A program made the translations under genes and the position numbers. Positions 48,676 to 58,774 of a stretch of DNA of 64,000 nt are shown in pieces (the stretch's first letter is position 1; the number at the start of each line of letters is the position of its first letter). The notes beneath the pieces were generated by a model. That model had not been told where the DNA came from and searched no databases. It worked only from the letters and a program-made list of their open reading frames with translations. Source of the stretch: Cedecea neteri (lineage in GTDB: Bacteria; Pseudomonadota; Gammaproteobacteria; Enterobacterales; Enterobacteriaceae). The DNA lies in contig NZ_CP009459.1 of NCBI RefSeq assembly GCF_000758325.1, positions 4,526,001 through 4,590,000 of the forward strand. The letters run 5' to 3'.

Positions 48676-49293
48676 ATGCCCGGCATCATTCATTACGGCA
48701 CCTTTGTCGTCTCTTTCATCCTGCTGTTAATCATTCCCGGCCCCGGGAATCTGATCCTGATCACCAGCGCCAGCAAAGGCGGCGCGCGCAGCGGCTATCT
48801 CTGTCTGATGGGGATTATTCTGGGCGACCAGGTGCTGCTGTGGCTGGCTATCGCGGGCGTGGCGGCGCTGCTCGAATCCTCGCCTCATGTTTTCCAGATA
48901 ATTAAGTGGCTGGGCGCAGCTTACCTGCTGTGGATGGGTGCGCAGCTGCTGCTGAAGGCGAAAACCAGCGCCCCGCCGCCGCCGGTGACCGGCAAAAGAA
49001 CGCCGTTTTTACAGGGCATGGTCATCACCCTGATGAACCCCAAACCCATTCTGTTCTACGTGATGTTCCTGCCGCTGTTTATCGACCCGGCACGCAGCCA
49101 GGGGATCCCGACATTCGCTATTCTGGCGGGCACCGCAGCCGCACTGACCTTTATCTACTGTTCGATAATGATCTTCCTGACCACTTCGCTTGCCGAGAAA
49201 GTGCGTTCGCGGCCAGGCATGGTTTATCTGCTCGGGAAAGCCACCGGCTTGTTCCTGGCAATATTTGCGGTGAAGCTGGCATTTTTTAGTTGA
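48676..49293 (+). CDS. LysE/RhtB-family amino-acid exporter
   Basis: 205 residues with five or six membrane helices. The family motif is IIPGPGNLILITSASKGGARSG near residue 19, followed by WLGAAYLLWMGAQLL near 74. Exports amino acids or related metabolites; specificity is not visible. Divergent from the LysR-type gene and convergent with the M24 peptidase gene. Confidence 0.85.
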   Translation: MPGIIHYGTFVVSFILLLIIPGPGNLILITSASKGGARSGYLCLMGIILGDQVLLWLAIAGVAALLESSPHVFQIIKWLGAAYLLWMGAQLLLKAKTSAPPPPVTGKRTPFLQGMVITLMNPKPILFYVMFLPLFIDPARSQGIPTFAILAGTAAALTFIYCSIMIFLTTSLAEKVRSRPGMVYLLGKATGLFLAIFAVKLAFFS

Positions 49294-49308
49294 GATACAT
49301 CATTAAGC

Positions 49309-49335
49309 GAAAAAAAAGGGGCAACTCATTGCCCC
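49309..49335 (-). terminator. Terminator after the M24 peptidase gene
   Basis: On the minus strand GGGGCAA-TGAG-TTGCCCC is followed by a run of T (TTTTTTTT). It lies 10 bases past the stop codon. Confidence 0.88.
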
Positions 49336-49344
49336 GGATTAAGC

Positions 49345-50550
49345 TTACTCAAAACGCTGTAACGTTCTGGGTAACTGGCTAAACAATTCATAGCCGTCAT
49401 TGGTGATGAGCAGCATATCTTCCAGCATAATCGCGCCGACGCCGATACCGTAGTAAGGCGTTTCCACGCTAAAGACCATGCCCGGTTCGAAGGTTTCTGT
49501 GGCTGCAGCGCTCACGAACGGCGCCTCTTCCAGGCCTAAGAACAGACCATCGCCATGCCCTAAATGGCCGCGATTATAGTGCGGCAAGCCATTGGCTTTG
49601 ATTTTACTCATCGTGTCGTTGAACACGTGGCTGAGCTTCACGCCCGGGCCAATCAGGCTGAGCATATGCTCGTGGCCCTGCAAAATGGTTTGGTAGATTC
49701 GCTCCGCCATGGCCGTTGGCTGCCCGAACACCACGGTACGCGCCAAATCCGCCCCGTACCCGGCGACATCCACGCCGCAGTCAAATTTGATTAAATCCCC
49801 CGGTTTAACGGGTTCACGGCTCGGGATTAATTTAGGGGCAAAGTCATCGCCCACCGAGATCAGGTGAAAGCGCGACAGGTTGGTCTCCGGGTGCTGCATC
49901 ACGGCCGCTTTATAGGCGGCGGTGAGGTCCCACGCCGAACAGCCCGTGCCAATCGCCTTAAAGGCTTCACTGATGCCATACTCGGTTACCTGCGCGCTCT
50001 TACGCAGGAAAGCAATCTCCCATGGGCTTTTGACCATCCGTAGCTCGTTAAATATTGCCGTGGAGTCCACCAGCCGTAGATTCGGGATCACCTTATCCAG
50101 CGTCTGCTTGCCGCCGTTGCTCATCGCATTTAGCTCGATAGCGATGTTTTTATCCAGCACGCCCGCGTCCGCTAAAGTGGACTTGAGCAGCGTGAAAACA
50201 GCCTCTACCGGCGGGCCAATTGGCCGCTCTTTCACCACCCGCTGCGGGTTGAAAGGCTCATCGACATCCACCCAAACCGGGAAGGTCTTCAGCTCATAAT
50301 TCGCCAGCTCAAACTGCAGACCAGCCGCCTCAAACTCATTCATCACGATCAACGAAGGCAGCTTTTCATCCCGGAAAATGACCGCCAGCGCCGCGCCGGT
50401 GTGGCGGAAGGTGTACATAAAGAAACTGGCAAACCCGGTGACATGGCAAAAGTTGTCCGGGGTGGTCACCACCAAGGCTTCTATATTGTTCCGGGCCATG
50501 ATCGCCCGGGCTTTGGCTGTAACCGCCTGGAGATGATCTGCTTTATTCAT
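49345..50550 (-). CDS. M24-family metallopeptidase (Xaa-Pro/ectoine hydrolase type)
   Basis: 401 residues. An N-terminal creatinase-like domain (about 1-160) and a pita-bread catalytic domain are present. Metal ligands are visible: Asp in KFDCGVDVAGYGADLART (two Asp), His in RGHLGHGDG, and Glu in FSVETPYYG and MLEDMLL. The size and N-terminal domain resemble ectoine hydrolase DoeA and prolidases. Whether it cleaves a dipeptide or an amidine is not known. Apparently monocistronic. Confidence 0.82.
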   Translation of the reverse strand: MNKADHLQAVTAKARAIMARNNIEALVVTTPDNFCHVTGFASFFMYTFRHTGAALAVIFRDEKLPSLIVMNEFEAAGLQFELANYELKTFPVWVDVDEPFNPQRVVKERPIGPPVEAVFTLLKSTLADAGVLDKNIAIELNAMSNGGKQTLDKVIPNLRLVDSTAIFNELRMVKSPWEIAFLRKSAQVTEYGISEAFKAIGTGCSAWDLTAAYKAAVMQHPETNLSRFHLISVGDDFAPKLIPSREPVKPGDLIKFDCGVDVAGYGADLARTVVFGQPTAMAERIYQTILQGHEHMLSLIGPGVKLSHVFNDTMSKIKANGLPHYNRGHLGHGDGLFLGLEEAPFVSAAATETFEPGMVFSVETPYYGIGVGAIMLEDMLLITNDGYELFSQLPRTLQRFE

Positions 50551-50645
50551 GGTGTTCGTTACCTCAGTCTTGTTTAACTTTTGCCGTAGCCGGATCGCCA
50601 GATGTTTTAACAGATCACTCGGGATTTATATAGCGGGCTTTTGAG

Positions 50646-51479
50646 TCAAATACTGAGGTCGCGCAGCAGGCTTTCAAGGTTTGTTTCTCCCTCGACGGTT
50701 TGCGCCCCGGCCTTCAGTCCGCCACGGATCAACCTCTCTGCCGCAGGCCGGGCGAAGAGTCCAGCCCAGGCCTCGTGTTCGCACTGGAACCCTTCTCTAA
50801 GATCCGAAGCCGGAATGGCTTTTTTCGCCGCCTCAATCACGCCGTCAGGCAGGCTGGCAATGTTGTACGCCAGTCTCTCAACAAAAGAGTCCAGTTCATC
50901 ATCAGGTAATGCTCGGTTGATCCAGCCATATCGCTCCGCCACTTTGGTATCTATAAGATCTGCTCCCAGCACCACTTCAAGCGCCCTGCCTCGCGTCATT
51001 CTGTCGGACAGATATTGCGTCGCCCCTCCGCCGGGAACAATACCCATTAATGCTTCACACTGCGCCAGACCTGCCCGTTTTTCTGCGGCAAAGGCCATAT
51101 CCGCTGCGGCGATAAACTCCGCGCCTCCGCCGCGCGCGAGGCCAGCCAGTTTCACGAGGGTAACCTGCGGCTGACTACGTAAGAGTTCGCCAAAAGCCTG
51201 GAAAGGATTTAGCCCATCAGGAGCCGCCTTAGCTAATTCATCGAAGGCGTGAGGCTCATCAATCAGGGTCATATCCACGTGTGCAATAAAGAATTCAGGT
51301 ATTGCACTGTCGAAAACCAAAACCTTAATAGCGGGATCGCTACGCACAGCAAGCAGAACCTGGGTGAGTTCGGACATGAGCGCCACATCAAGTACATTCA
51401 CCGGCGGATTGTTGATCGTTACCGTCATCACGCCATTGCGCTGAGTAAGCAGGAGCTTGCTGTAGTTTGTTTTTCTCAT
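50646..51479 (-). CDS. Enoyl-CoA hydratase/isomerase (crotonase) family protein
   Basis: 277 residues from the ATG at 51479, which has AAGGA 8 bases upstream; the frame is open 84 bases earlier. The crotonase fold has an oxyanion-hole segment GLARGGGAEFIAAADMAFA near residue 112 and MGIVPGGGATQYL near 142. The first catalytic Glu position should be checked, since the Pro-Glu after IVPGG is replaced by a Gly-rich stretch. Divergent from an HxlR-type regulator, the likely control gene. Confidence 0.82.
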   Translation of the reverse strand: MRKTNYSKLLLTQRNGVMTVTINNPPVNVLDVALMSELTQVLLAVRSDPAIKVLVFDSAIPEFFIAHVDMTLIDEPHAFDELAKAAPDGLNPFQAFGELLRSQPQVTLVKLAGLARGGGAEFIAAADMAFAAEKRAGLAQCEALMGIVPGGGATQYLSDRMTRGRALEVVLGADLIDTKVAERYGWINRALPDDELDSFVERLAYNIASLPDGVIEAAKKAIPASDLREGFQCEHEAWAGLFARPAAERLIRGGLKAGAQTVEGETNLESLLRDLSI

Positions 51480-51603
51480 CGGGGTATCCTTTATCATTTG
51501 GAAAATAGCCTGCCGGTATTTTCGCCAGCCCCTGAATAGTATATTTTGGATACCTGGCGTCAATTACGCACCTTAACCATCCCAGGGATGCTGGAGGATA
51601 CCG

Positions 51604-51966
51604 ATGAGCAAGAGTGACATCGTTTACCGGGCAGACTGCCCAAGCCGTATCGTGCTGGATCAAATAGCCGATAAGTGGTCGATGATGGTGTTGGAAGTCC
51701 TTCGCGAGCCTCAGCGTTTTAACGCCATTAAGCGAAGACTGGAGGGTGTGACGCAGCGAGTCCTGACGCAGACGCTGCGCAAGCTGGAGCGCAACGGCAT
51801 GGTCAAACGCAAAGTGCTGGATGGCCGGGTCCTCGGCGTGGAATATTCACTGACCCCGCTCGGGCAATCCTTGCAGGAGCCTTTCTCGATTCTGTTTAAC
51901 TGGACGCTGGAAAATATAGACATCATTCAGCTCAGCCAGAAGCGTTATGACGAAGAAAGTGAGTAA
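51604..51966 (+). CDS. HxlR-family transcriptional regulator
   Basis: 120 residues of winged-helix HxlR type: an N-terminal Cys (DCPSRIVLDQIADKWSMMVLEVL) and RFNAIKRRLEGVTQRVLTQTLRKLERNGMVKRKV as recognition and wing. The Cys near residue 12 is typical of members that sense aldehydes or oxidants. Divergent from the crotonase gene, with GGAGG 5 bases before the ATG. Confidence 0.85.
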   Translation: MSKSDIVYRADCPSRIVLDQIADKWSMMVLEVLREPQRFNAIKRRLEGVTQRVLTQTLRKLERNGMVKRKVLDGRVLGVEYSLTPLGQSLQEPFSILFNWTLENIDIIQLSQKRYDEESE

Positions 51967-52041
51967 ACTAAAAGATCTGTACAACACAAGCACAAAGAAG
52001 CTCTATATTTGAAGCCAATTAATATTACGTAGATAAATTTC

Positions 52042-52380
52042 ATGATTAATATTCCCTGTCCCTGCTGCGGTTTTTTAACATTTGAAGTGTATTATGGCTC
52101 ATTCGATATTTGCTCTGTCTGTGGCTGGGAAGATGATGGCGTACAGCTCGCAAACCCGACCTCTGCAGGCGGGGCAAATAAGATTTCGCTTGCCGATGCT
52201 CAAATCAATGCACTAAAAAAATACCCTCTTACTCTAAATTCAGCTTCGGGTTATTGCCGTGCTTCTGACTGGCGGCCATTAAATGCCAATGATACGCAGA
52301 CAGCAGATATGCTTCGCGCTGCAAATCACTGGCACACTCAGGCCGTAGTGAGCGAATCAGAGGCTTATTGGCGGCAATAG
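52042..52380 (+). CDS. CPCC-type cysteine-rich protein
   Basis: 112 residues. Cys pairs CPCC (residues 5-8) and CSVCGWEDD (near 28) form a probable zinc knuckle of the CPCC family. The base composition looks lower in G+C than the neighbouring core genes. CPCC proteins are often found beside polymorphic-toxin immunity genes, but no function is known. The next gene starts 25 bases on. Confidence 0.75.
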   Translation: MINIPCPCCGFLTFEVYYGSFDICSVCGWEDDGVQLANPTSAGGANKISLADAQINALKKYPLTLNSASGYCRASDWRPLNANDTQTADMLRAANHWHTQAVVSESEAYWRQ

Positions 52381-52404
52381 ATTAATAAGGACAAAGCAGT
52401 ACAT

Positions 52405-53058
52405 ATGAGCTACATCGATTTAATCAAACATGAGCTTGTTGGTTTCTTTAATGGGCTTCCTGTTTATCATCCTCTTGAAACCGTGGAAGAGGGATCTTGG
52501 GAAAGCTATGATTTTTCCTGTTCTCCGGCCAATCTTATCATTGGGGGTGGAGTAGGTGAGCATCCCGCGCTTGTCCTTCATAACCTTGAATCACTCGTTG
52601 CAGCCTATCTTCTCCATGCTATAGCGCAGAACGAAGTTCATTTTGCTGAACGGTATTCTTCTCCCCCAGACCACACACAGGAAAAATTATTCGACATTTT
52701 CCTTGGCGAAAAACCGACACTTGAGTTCTGCGACTGGTCGATGAAACAGATACATGACTTCGTTGAATTAGCGAAATCCCCTCTACATGCCACTCCGTTA
52801 AAAGCCGATCAATCACTTGAGGAATGGATAAAGATATCGATTGGCGAGTTTATTTATTTCTCACTCAGCGAGTTAAATCCCATGGCACAGGAAATGGCCA
52901 CTTTAAAAGGCATTGAAGAGCCGGGATATTGGTTGTGCAACGTCACCTGCCCGCCGCCAAACTATGTTAAGTCGAAGAAAAAATCTCTCGCAGATGATGA
53001 CTCTTTCAAGTTATGTGGATTTTTCCGTTGGGATTATGTTTATCCGCCAGAAGAATAA
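52405..53058 (+). CDS. Hypothetical protein, immunity-like context
   Basis: 217 residues, acidic, soluble, with no signal sequence and no recognised domain. Visible points are a Gly-rich SPANLIIGGGVGEHPALVL segment near residue 36 and a Trp/Pro-rich end (CGFFRWDYVYPPEE). G+C is low by eye, like the CPCC gene upstream with which it forms a pair. A stranded immunity protein is possible. It ends with its own terminator. Confidence 0.6.
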   Translation: MSYIDLIKHELVGFFNGLPVYHPLETVEEGSWESYDFSCSPANLIIGGGVGEHPALVLHNLESLVAAYLLHAIAQNEVHFAERYSSPPDHTQEKLFDIFLGEKPTLEFCDWSMKQIHDFVELAKSPLHATPLKADQSLEEWIKISIGEFIYFSLSELNPMAQEMATLKGIEEPGYWLCNVTCPPPNYVKSKKKSLADDDSFKLCGFFRWDYVYPPEE

Positions 53059-53065
53059 AGCCTGC

Positions 53066-53099
53066 ACATAAAGGGCATCCTTCCGCCCTTTATGTATTT
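53066..53099 (+). terminator. Terminator after the CPCC/unknown pair
   Basis: ACATAAAGGGC and GCCCTTTATGT form an 11-bp perfect stem followed by ATTTT, starting 8 bases after the stop. Confidence 0.88.
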
Positions 53100-53154
53100 T
53101 GAGTGCCAGATACATCATACCCGAACAGGATTCAGCCATCGTAAGAAGATTATT

Positions 53155-53394
53155 CTATCCGTCCGTCGCCTCCACTTCCGCATTCGAGGTTTCATAGCGC
53201 GAAGGCCAAATCTCTTCCGGCTGCTTGCCCAGCGCTTCGGCGATAAGCCGCTCCCCCTTCGGCCAGCGCCGGGTTAACGCATTTGCCAGCGTCGATGACG
53301 CCAGCCCGGAATCCCTGGATAACGCCGCCAGAGACGTGCCTTTCTTCCTGATGCCCGCGATGATATCCGCCGGATGCCAGTCCTGTGCTTTCAT
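53155..53394 (-). CDS. Nlp/Ner-family small HTH regulator
   Basis: 79 residues. A single winged HTH of the phage Ner / SfsB type (HPADIIAGIRKKGTSLAALSRDSGLASSTLANALTRRWPKGERLIAEALG) fills the protein, and the tail is acidic. Relatives are phage-derived regulators adopted by enteric genomes. Target unknown. The 227 bases between it and guaA hold a terminator and no other gene. Confidence 0.8.
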   Translation of the reverse strand: MKAQDWHPADIIAGIRKKGTSLAALSRDSGLASSTLANALTRRWPKGERLIAEALGKQPEEIWPSRYETSNAEVEATDG

Positions 53395-53548
53395 GTTTTC
53401 TCTCCCGTCTTTGATGTTTCAACACGGATAAGCATCGCCTTTGTTCGCTGCATACTCCACGGACTATGAGTCACATGCGTTAGTTTTTACGGTACTGGGG
53501 ATGTTGAGGGGAAGGGATTACGTGGGGGAGTTTGAATACGAGGGATAA

Positions 53549-53589
53549 AAAAATCGCCAGAAAACCCTTTGATTTTGCTGGCGATTTTT
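53549..53589. terminator. Bidirectional terminator downstream of guaA
   Basis: AAAAATCGCCAG and CTGGCGATTTTT form a 12-bp stem with a 17-base loop. The A/T ends give a U tract for guaA on the minus strand. Confidence 0.75.
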
Positions 53590-53621
53590 GGGACTAACGG
53601 TTTTTAGTGAGTGCTAAAAAC

Positions 53622-55199
53622 TTATTCCCACTCAATCGTCGCAGGCGGCTTACCGGAGATATCGTAAACCACGCGGGAGATGCCGTTCACTTCGTTGATG
53701 ATGCGGTTGGACACGCGGCCGAGGAAGTCGTACGGCAGGTGCGCCCAGTGCGCGGTCATGAAGTCGATGGTTTCTACCGCACGCAGGGAAACAACCCAGT
53801 CGTACTTGCGGCCATCGCCCATCACGCCCACGGAACGGACCGGCAGGAACACGGTGAACGCCTGGCTCACTTTGTTGTACAGGTCAGCTTTGTGCAGCTC
53901 TTCGATGAAGATAGCGTCGGCGCGGCGCAGCAGGTCGCAGTACTCTTTCTTCACTTCGCCCAGCACGCGAACGCCGAGGCCTGGGCCTGGGAACGGGTGG
54001 CGGTAAAGCATGTCGTACGGCAGGCCCAGCTCAAGGCCGATTTTACGCACTTCATCTTTGAACAGCTCGCGCAGCGGCTCAACCAGGCCCATCTTCATCT
54101 CTTTCGGCAGGCCTCCCACGTTGTGGTGAGATTTGATGACGTGTGCTTTGCCAGTCGCGGAGGCCGCAGACTCGATAACGTCAGGGTAGATGGTGCCCTG
54201 CGCCAGCCATTTAACGTCTTCCAGCTTCAGCGCTTCTTCGTCGAACACTTCCACGAACACGCGGCCGATGATCTTACGCTTGGCTTCCGGGTCGTTTTCG
54301 CCCGCCAGCGCGGTCAGGAAGCGGTTCTCGCCTTCAACGTGAACGATGTTCAGGCCGAAGTGATCGCCGAACATGTCCATCACTTGCTGGGCTTCGTTCA
54401 GGCGCAGCAGGCCGTTGTCCACGAACACGCAGGTCAGATTTTTGCCGATGGCGCGGTGCAGCAGCATTGCGGTCACGGAGGAGTCAACGCCGCCGGACAG
54501 GCCAAGGATAACTTTGTCGTCGCCCACCTGCTCGCGGATGCGGACGATAGCATCTTCGATGATTTTTGCCGGGGTCCACAGCGCTTCGCAGCCGCAGATT
54601 TCCAGCACAAAACGCTCCAGCAGACGCTGACCCTGACGGGTGTGGGTCACTTCCGGGTGGAACTGCACGCCGTAGAAGCGTTTTTCTTCGTTGGCCATAA
54701 TGGCGAACGGGCAGGTTTCGGTGCTGGCAACGGTCACGAAGTCAGACGGGATAGCGGTGACTTTGTCGCCGTGGCTCATCCAGACGTCCAGCAGCGGTTG
54801 ACCGGCTGCGCTCAGGGAGTCTTCGATGCCGCGAACCAGCGCGCTGTCGGTTTTCACTTCAACCTGCGCGTAGCCGAATTCACGCTCGGTAGAGCTTTCA
54901 ACGTGGCCGCCCAGCTGCATGGCCATGGTCTGCATGCCGTAGCAAACGCCGAACACCGGCACGCCGGCTTCGAACACGTACTCAGGTGCACGCGGGCTGT
55001 TTGCTTCGGTGGTGCTTTCCGGGCCGCCGGAAAGGATGATGCCGCTTGGGTTGAACTCACGAATTTGAGCTTCGGTAACATCCCAGGCCCACAGTTCGCA
55101 GTAAACGCCCAGCTCACGGACGCGGCGCGCCACCAGCTGAGTGTACTGAGAGCCGAAGTCGAGGATCAGAATGCGATGTTTATGAATGTTTTCCGTCAT
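53622..55199 (-). CDS. guaA: GMP synthase (glutamine-hydrolysing)
   Basis: 525 residues. The N-terminal class I glutamine amidotransferase domain has Cys in VFGVCYGMQ near 86 and His/Glu in FHPEVTHT near 181. The ATP-pyrophosphatase domain has the P-loop [11 protein letters not shown] near 230, and a dimerisation domain follows. It converts XMP to GMP. It follows guaB with a 66-base gap that contains a hairpin. A 531-codon open frame on the opposite strand is only a shadow. Confidence 0.97.
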   Translation of the reverse strand: MTENIHKHRILILDFGSQYTQLVARRVRELGVYCELWAWDVTEAQIREFNPSGIILSGGPESTTEANSPRAPEYVFEAGVPVFGVCYGMQTMAMQLGGHVESSTEREFGYAQVEVKTDSALVRGIEDSLSAAGQPLLDVWMSHGDKVTAIPSDFVTVASTETCPFAIMANEEKRFYGVQFHPEVTHTRQGQRLLERFVLEICGCEALWTPAKIIEDAIVRIREQVGDDKVILGLSGGVDSSVTAMLLHRAIGKNLTCVFVDNGLLRLNEAQQVMDMFGDHFGLNIVHVEGENRFLTALAGENDPEAKRKIIGRVFVEVFDEEALKLEDVKWLAQGTIYPDVIESAASATGKAHVIKSHHNVGGLPKEMKMGLVEPLRELFKDEVRKIGLELGLPYDMLYRHPFPGPGLGVRVLGEVKKEYCDLLRRADAIFIEELHKADLYNKVSQAFTVFLPVRSVGVMGDGRKYDWVVSLRAVETIDFMTAHWAHLPYDFLGRVSNRIINEVNGISRVVYDISGKPPATIEWE

Positions 55200-55236
55200 T
55201 GACGTTAATTCCGAGGCAAGTGATACAAAACAAAAA

Positions 55237-55257
55237 CACCCGGCATAAAGCCGGGTG
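55237..55257 (-). terminator. Attenuator-like hairpin between guaB and guaA
   Basis: CACCCGGC-ATAAA-GCCGGGTG is an 8-bp perfect stem. On the minus strand it is followed by TTTTTGTTTTG. It may cut down readthrough from guaB into guaA. Confidence 0.75.
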
Positions 55258-55265
55258 CATAAAGA

Positions 55266-56732
55266 TTAAGAACCCATACGGTAGTTCGGGGACTCTTTGG
55301 TGATCGTCACGTCGTGAACGTGGCTTTCCTGGATGCCCGCGCCGCTGATACGTACGAATTCTGCTTTGGTGCGCAGCAAGTCGATAGTACCACAGCCGGT
55401 CAGGCCCATGCAGGAACGCAGGCCGCCCATCTGCTGGTGAACGATCTCTTTCAGACGGCCTTTATACGCCACGCGGCCTTCGATACCTTCTGGTACCAGT
55501 TTGTCTGCGGCGTTGTCGGTCTGGAAGTAACGGTCAGAAGAGCCTTTGGACATAGCGCCCAGAGAACCCATGCCGCGGTAGGATTTGAACGCACGGCCCT
55601 GGTACAGTTCGATTTCGCCCGGAGACTCTTCGGTACCTGCCAGCATACCGCCAACCATAACGGCTGCTGCGCCTGCGGCGATGGCTTTCGCGATGTCACC
55701 GGAGAAGCGGATGCCGCCGTCAGCGATAACCGGAATACCTGTGCCTTCCAGCGCTTCAACCGCGTCAGCTACAGCAGTGATCTGCGGTACACCTACGCCA
55801 GTAACAATACGAGTAGTACAGATGGAGCCAGGACCGATCCCAACCTTAACCGCGCTGCAGCCAGCTTCGGCCAGGGCGCGAGCGCCAGCGGCGGTTGCTA
55901 CGTTACCGCCGATGATTTGCAGGTCAGGATATTTAGCACGGGTTTCACGAATACGTTGCAGAACGCCTTCGGAATGGCCGTGAGAGGAGTCAATCAGCAG
56001 AATATCAACGCCAGCAGCGACCAGCGCGTCAACGCGCTCTTCATTGCCTGCGCCTGCGCCAACCGCAGCCCCAACGCGCAGACGGCCCTGCTCATCTTTA
56101 CAGGCGTTAGGTTTACGCTCTGCTTTCTGGAAGTCTTTTACGGTGATCATGCCGCGCAGGTGGAAGCCCGCGTCCACAACCAGCGCCTTTTCAACGCGTT
56201 TTTCGTGCATTTTAGACAGCACGACGTCGCGCGCTTCGCCTTCTTTCACGGTAACCAGACGCTCTTTCGGGGTCATGTACACGCTAACTGGCTGGGCCAG
56301 GTCGGTCACGAAGCGCACGTCACGACCGGTGATGATACCCACCAGCTCGTTGTCTTCGGTGACGACCGGGTAGCCGGCAAAGCCGTTACGCTCGGTTAAT
56401 TCTTTCACTTCACGCAGGGTGGTGGTTGGCAGCACGGTTTGCGGGTCAGTAACCACGCCACTTTCGTGTTTCTTCACGCGCTTAACTTCTTCAGCCTGGC
56501 GCTCAATGGACATGTTTTTGTGAATGAAACCAAGTCCACCTTCCTGCGCCAGAGCGATAGCCAGACGCGCTTCCGTCACGGTATCCATCGCTGCGGACAG
56601 CATAGGGATATTCAGACGAATAGTTTTGGTCAGCTGAGTGCTGAGGTCGGCCGTGTTCGGCAGAACGGTGGAATGAGCGGGAACGAGGAGAACGTCGTCA
56701 AACGTCAGTGCTTCTTTAGCGATACGTAGCAT
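55266..56732 (-). CDS. guaB: IMP dehydrogenase
   Basis: 488 residues. The TIM-barrel catalytic domain is interrupted by two CBS domains (about residues 95-205). The catalytic Cys lies in [11 protein letters not shown] near 305, and the mobile flap GSSDRYFQ near 400 is present. It oxidises IMP to XMP with NAD, the first step to GMP. It is divergent from xseA, with a PurR box in its promoter, as in E. coli. Confidence 0.97.
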   Translation of the reverse strand: MLRIAKEALTFDDVLLVPAHSTVLPNTADLSTQLTKTIRLNIPMLSAAMDTVTEARLAIALAQEGGLGFIHKNMSIERQAEEVKRVKKHESGVVTDPQTVLPTTTLREVKELTERNGFAGYPVVTEDNELVGIITGRDVRFVTDLAQPVSVYMTPKERLVTVKEGEARDVVLSKMHEKRVEKALVVDAGFHLRGMITVKDFQKAERKPNACKDEQGRLRVGAAVGAGAGNEERVDALVAAGVDILLIDSSHGHSEGVLQRIRETRAKYPDLQIIGGNVATAAGARALAEAGCSAVKVGIGPGSICTTRIVTGVGVPQITAVADAVEALEGTGIPVIADGGIRFSGDIAKAIAAGAAAVMVGGMLAGTEESPGEIELYQGRAFKSYRGMGSLGAMSKGSSDRYFQTDNAADKLVPEGIEGRVAYKGRLKEIVHQQMGGLRSCMGLTGCGTIDLLRTKAEFVRISGAGIQESHVHDVTITKESPNYRMGS

Positions 56733-56794
56733 GGCAATATCTCAACCTGGGGGTGAATGAGAACAGATAAAATATTGCCGCGGCATTATACAGA

Positions 56795-56810
56795 GCGTAA
56801 GCGATTGCAT
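56795..56810 (-). promoter_or_regulatory. PurR operator of guaBA
   Basis: On the minus strand ATGCAATCGCTTACGC matches the PurR pattern ANGCAANCGNTTNCNT and the known guaB site. It lies 63 bases before the guaB start. Confidence 0.85.
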
Positions 56811-56902
56811 CCACACTTTTTTCGCAAAACTCCTTGCTAATAGCGAAACGGAAGGTACTATCGACCTAATAACCTGCTGATTTAGAATTTGATCCAGCTC
56901 AC

Positions 56903-58288
56903 ATGTCGACACAAAATTCCCCCTCAATTTTTACCGTTTCTCGCCTGAATCAGACGGTGCGTTTGCTGCTTGAGCAGGAAATGGGGCAGGTCTGGATCAG
57001 CGGTGAAATCTCTAACTTCAGCCAGCCCTCTTCCGGTCACTGGTACTTCACGCTAAAAGACGATACCGCCCAGGTGCGCTGCGCGATGTTCCGCAACAGC
57101 AACCGCCGCGTGACCTTCCGCCCGCAGCACGGCCAGCAAGTGTTAGTGCGCGCTAACATCACACTTTACGAGCCTCGTGGCGACTACCAGATCATTGTCG
57201 AAAGCATGCAGCCCGCCGGTGAAGGGCTGTTGCAGCAGCAGTACGAGCTGCTCAAGCAGAAGCTGAGCGCCGAAGGGCTTTTCGATTCATTGCACAAGCA
57301 GCCCCTGCCCGCTCCGGCTCGCCATGTCGGCGTGATTACTTCTAAAACTGGGGCAGCCCTGCACGATGTGCTGCACGTTTTACAGCGCCGCGATCCGTCC
57401 CTGCCGGTGATCATCTACCCGACTGCCGTTCAGGGCGTCGACGCCCCGCTGCAGATTGTGCGCGCCATTGAGTTAGCTAACCTGCGCAACGAATGTGACG
57501 TGCTGATTGTCGGGCGCGGCGGCGGCTCGCTGGAAGACCTGTGGAGCTTTAACGATGAGCGGGTTGCGCGGGCGATTTTCGCCAGCAAGATCCCGGTCGT
57601 TAGCGCCGTAGGGCATGAAACTGACGTCACGATCGCCGATTTTGTCGCTGATTTACGTGCACCAACGCCGTCCGCCGCAGCGGAAATCGTCAGCCGCAAT
57701 CAGACGGAGTTACTGCGTCAGCTTCAGGCTCAGCAGCAGCGTATGGAAATGGCGATGGACTATTACCTCGCCCAGCGCTCGCGGCGGTTTACCCAGCTGC
57801 ACCATCGCCTGCAGCAGCAGCATCCTCAGCTACGTTTAGCCCGCCAGCAAACCACGCTTGAACGCCTGCGCCAGCGTCTCAACGTGGCAATGGACGGTAA
57901 AATGCGCCGGGTTAGTCAGCAACAGTTGCGCCTTAGCCAGCGCCTTAACCAGCAGCAGCCTCAGCCCCGCATTCACCGCGCCCAGTCCCGCTTACAGCAG
58001 CTGGAATACCGGCTGTCGCAGTTAGTAAGCGCTCAGCTTAGCCAGACGAAACAACGCTTTGGCACCGCGCTGGCTCAGCTGGAAGCCGTCAGCCCACTGG
58101 CGACGCTCGCACGCGGCTACTGCGTAACAACAGCTGAGGACGGCAAAGTACTGAAGAAAACCAAACAGGTGAAGTCCGGGGACACGCTAACCACGCGCCT
58201 GGATGACGGTTGGGTCGAAAGCCAGGTGACGGACATTAAACCGGTGAAAGCGCCTCGGAAGCGTAAGCCAGCGGCGAAAGACGAATAA
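56903..58288 (+). CDS. xseA: Exodeoxyribonuclease VII large subunit
   Basis: 461 residues. An N-terminal OB-fold (about 1-100, [26 protein letters not shown]), a catalytic domain with [10 protein letters not shown] near 202 and [25 protein letters not shown] near 235, a long Gln-rich coiled coil (about 265-390) and a basic tail are present. With XseB it degrades single-stranded DNA to oligonucleotides. Divergent from guaB and convergent with yfgJ. Confidence 0.96.
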   Translation: MSTQNSPSIFTVSRLNQTVRLLLEQEMGQVWISGEISNFSQPSSGHWYFTLKDDTAQVRCAMFRNSNRRVTFRPQHGQQVLVRANITLYEPRGDYQIIVESMQPAGEGLLQQQYELLKQKLSAEGLFDSLHKQPLPAPARHVGVITSKTGAALHDVLHVLQRRDPSLPVIIYPTAVQGVDAPLQIVRAIELANLRNECDVLIVGRGGGSLEDLWSFNDERVARAIFASKIPVVSAVGHETDVTIADFVADLRAPTPSAAAEIVSRNQTELLRQLQAQQQRMEMAMDYYLAQRSRRFTQLHHRLQQQHPQLRLARQQTTLERLRQRLNVAMDGKMRRVSQQQLRLSQRLNQQQPQPRIHRAQSRLQQLEYRLSQLVSAQLSQTKQRFGTALAQLEAVSPLATLARGYCVTTAEDGKVLKKTKQVKSGDTLTTRLDDGWVESQVTDIKPVKAPRKRKPAAKDE

Positions 58289-58293
58289 GCCAC

Positions 58294-58515
58294 TCAGAGC
58301 GCGGCGGGCACAAACTCTACGCGCTTTTTAGAAATCAGCCCGTGGCCGTTCTGGCAGAAATAATCCACCGCCCCACATGCTTTCAGCACCTGCAGCGGCT
58401 TGTGGCAGTCCGGGCAAACCGCTTCCAGGCGGAAGACCTTCCCACAGGCATCGCAGTGCGCCCCATCGTCCGTTTGTTTCAGTTCGTTGTTACACACCGG
58501 GCAATTCACCATCAT
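58294..58515 (-). CDS. yfgJ: Zinc-ribbon protein YfgJ
   Basis: 73 residues. Three CxxC pairs (residues 5-8, 21-24, 35-38) and a further Cys-His set (ACGAVDYFCQNGHGLISKKRVEF) make two zinc ribbons. The end is near-identical to E. coli YfgJ. A second ATG lies one codon in. Function unknown. Gene position next to xseA is as in E. coli. Confidence 0.88.
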   Translation of the reverse strand: MMVNCPVCNNELKQTDDGAHCDACGKVFRLEAVCPDCHKPLQVLKACGAVDYFCQNGHGLISKKRVEFVPAAL

Positions 58516-58774
58516 CCTTTCCTCCCGCTAAATCATTAATGAGCCCCATTATATACCCATAACGTTAAGATGGACTCATTCCGCTATTGGGCAAAAGACT
58601 GGCAAAGTTAGCGCATTAATGCACCGTTTTTGCCCAGCGTCTTCCTTCGTGGATGAGCACTTGTATCCAAACTGGTATCCCAGATAGCGCCGTAGCTGGA
58701 ACCTTCAATGTTTTGAAGTCATTGGCATGATAATTGAATTACTCCCTTTACGTGGTCAATCGGGGAGGATTTTC

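Noticed and set aside
50551-50645. Promoter or terminator between the M24 and crotonase genes
   Set aside because: Nothing beyond weak A/T-rich sequence; no hairpin with U tract was found.
53607-55202. 531-codon open frame opposite guaA
   Set aside because: It mirrors guaA almost exactly, has a His/Val/Phe-rich composition typical of antisense of a high-GC gene, and guaA itself is unmistakable.
55314-56399. 361-codon open frame opposite guaB
   Set aside because: Shadow of guaB; no recognisable domain and no ribosome-binding site.
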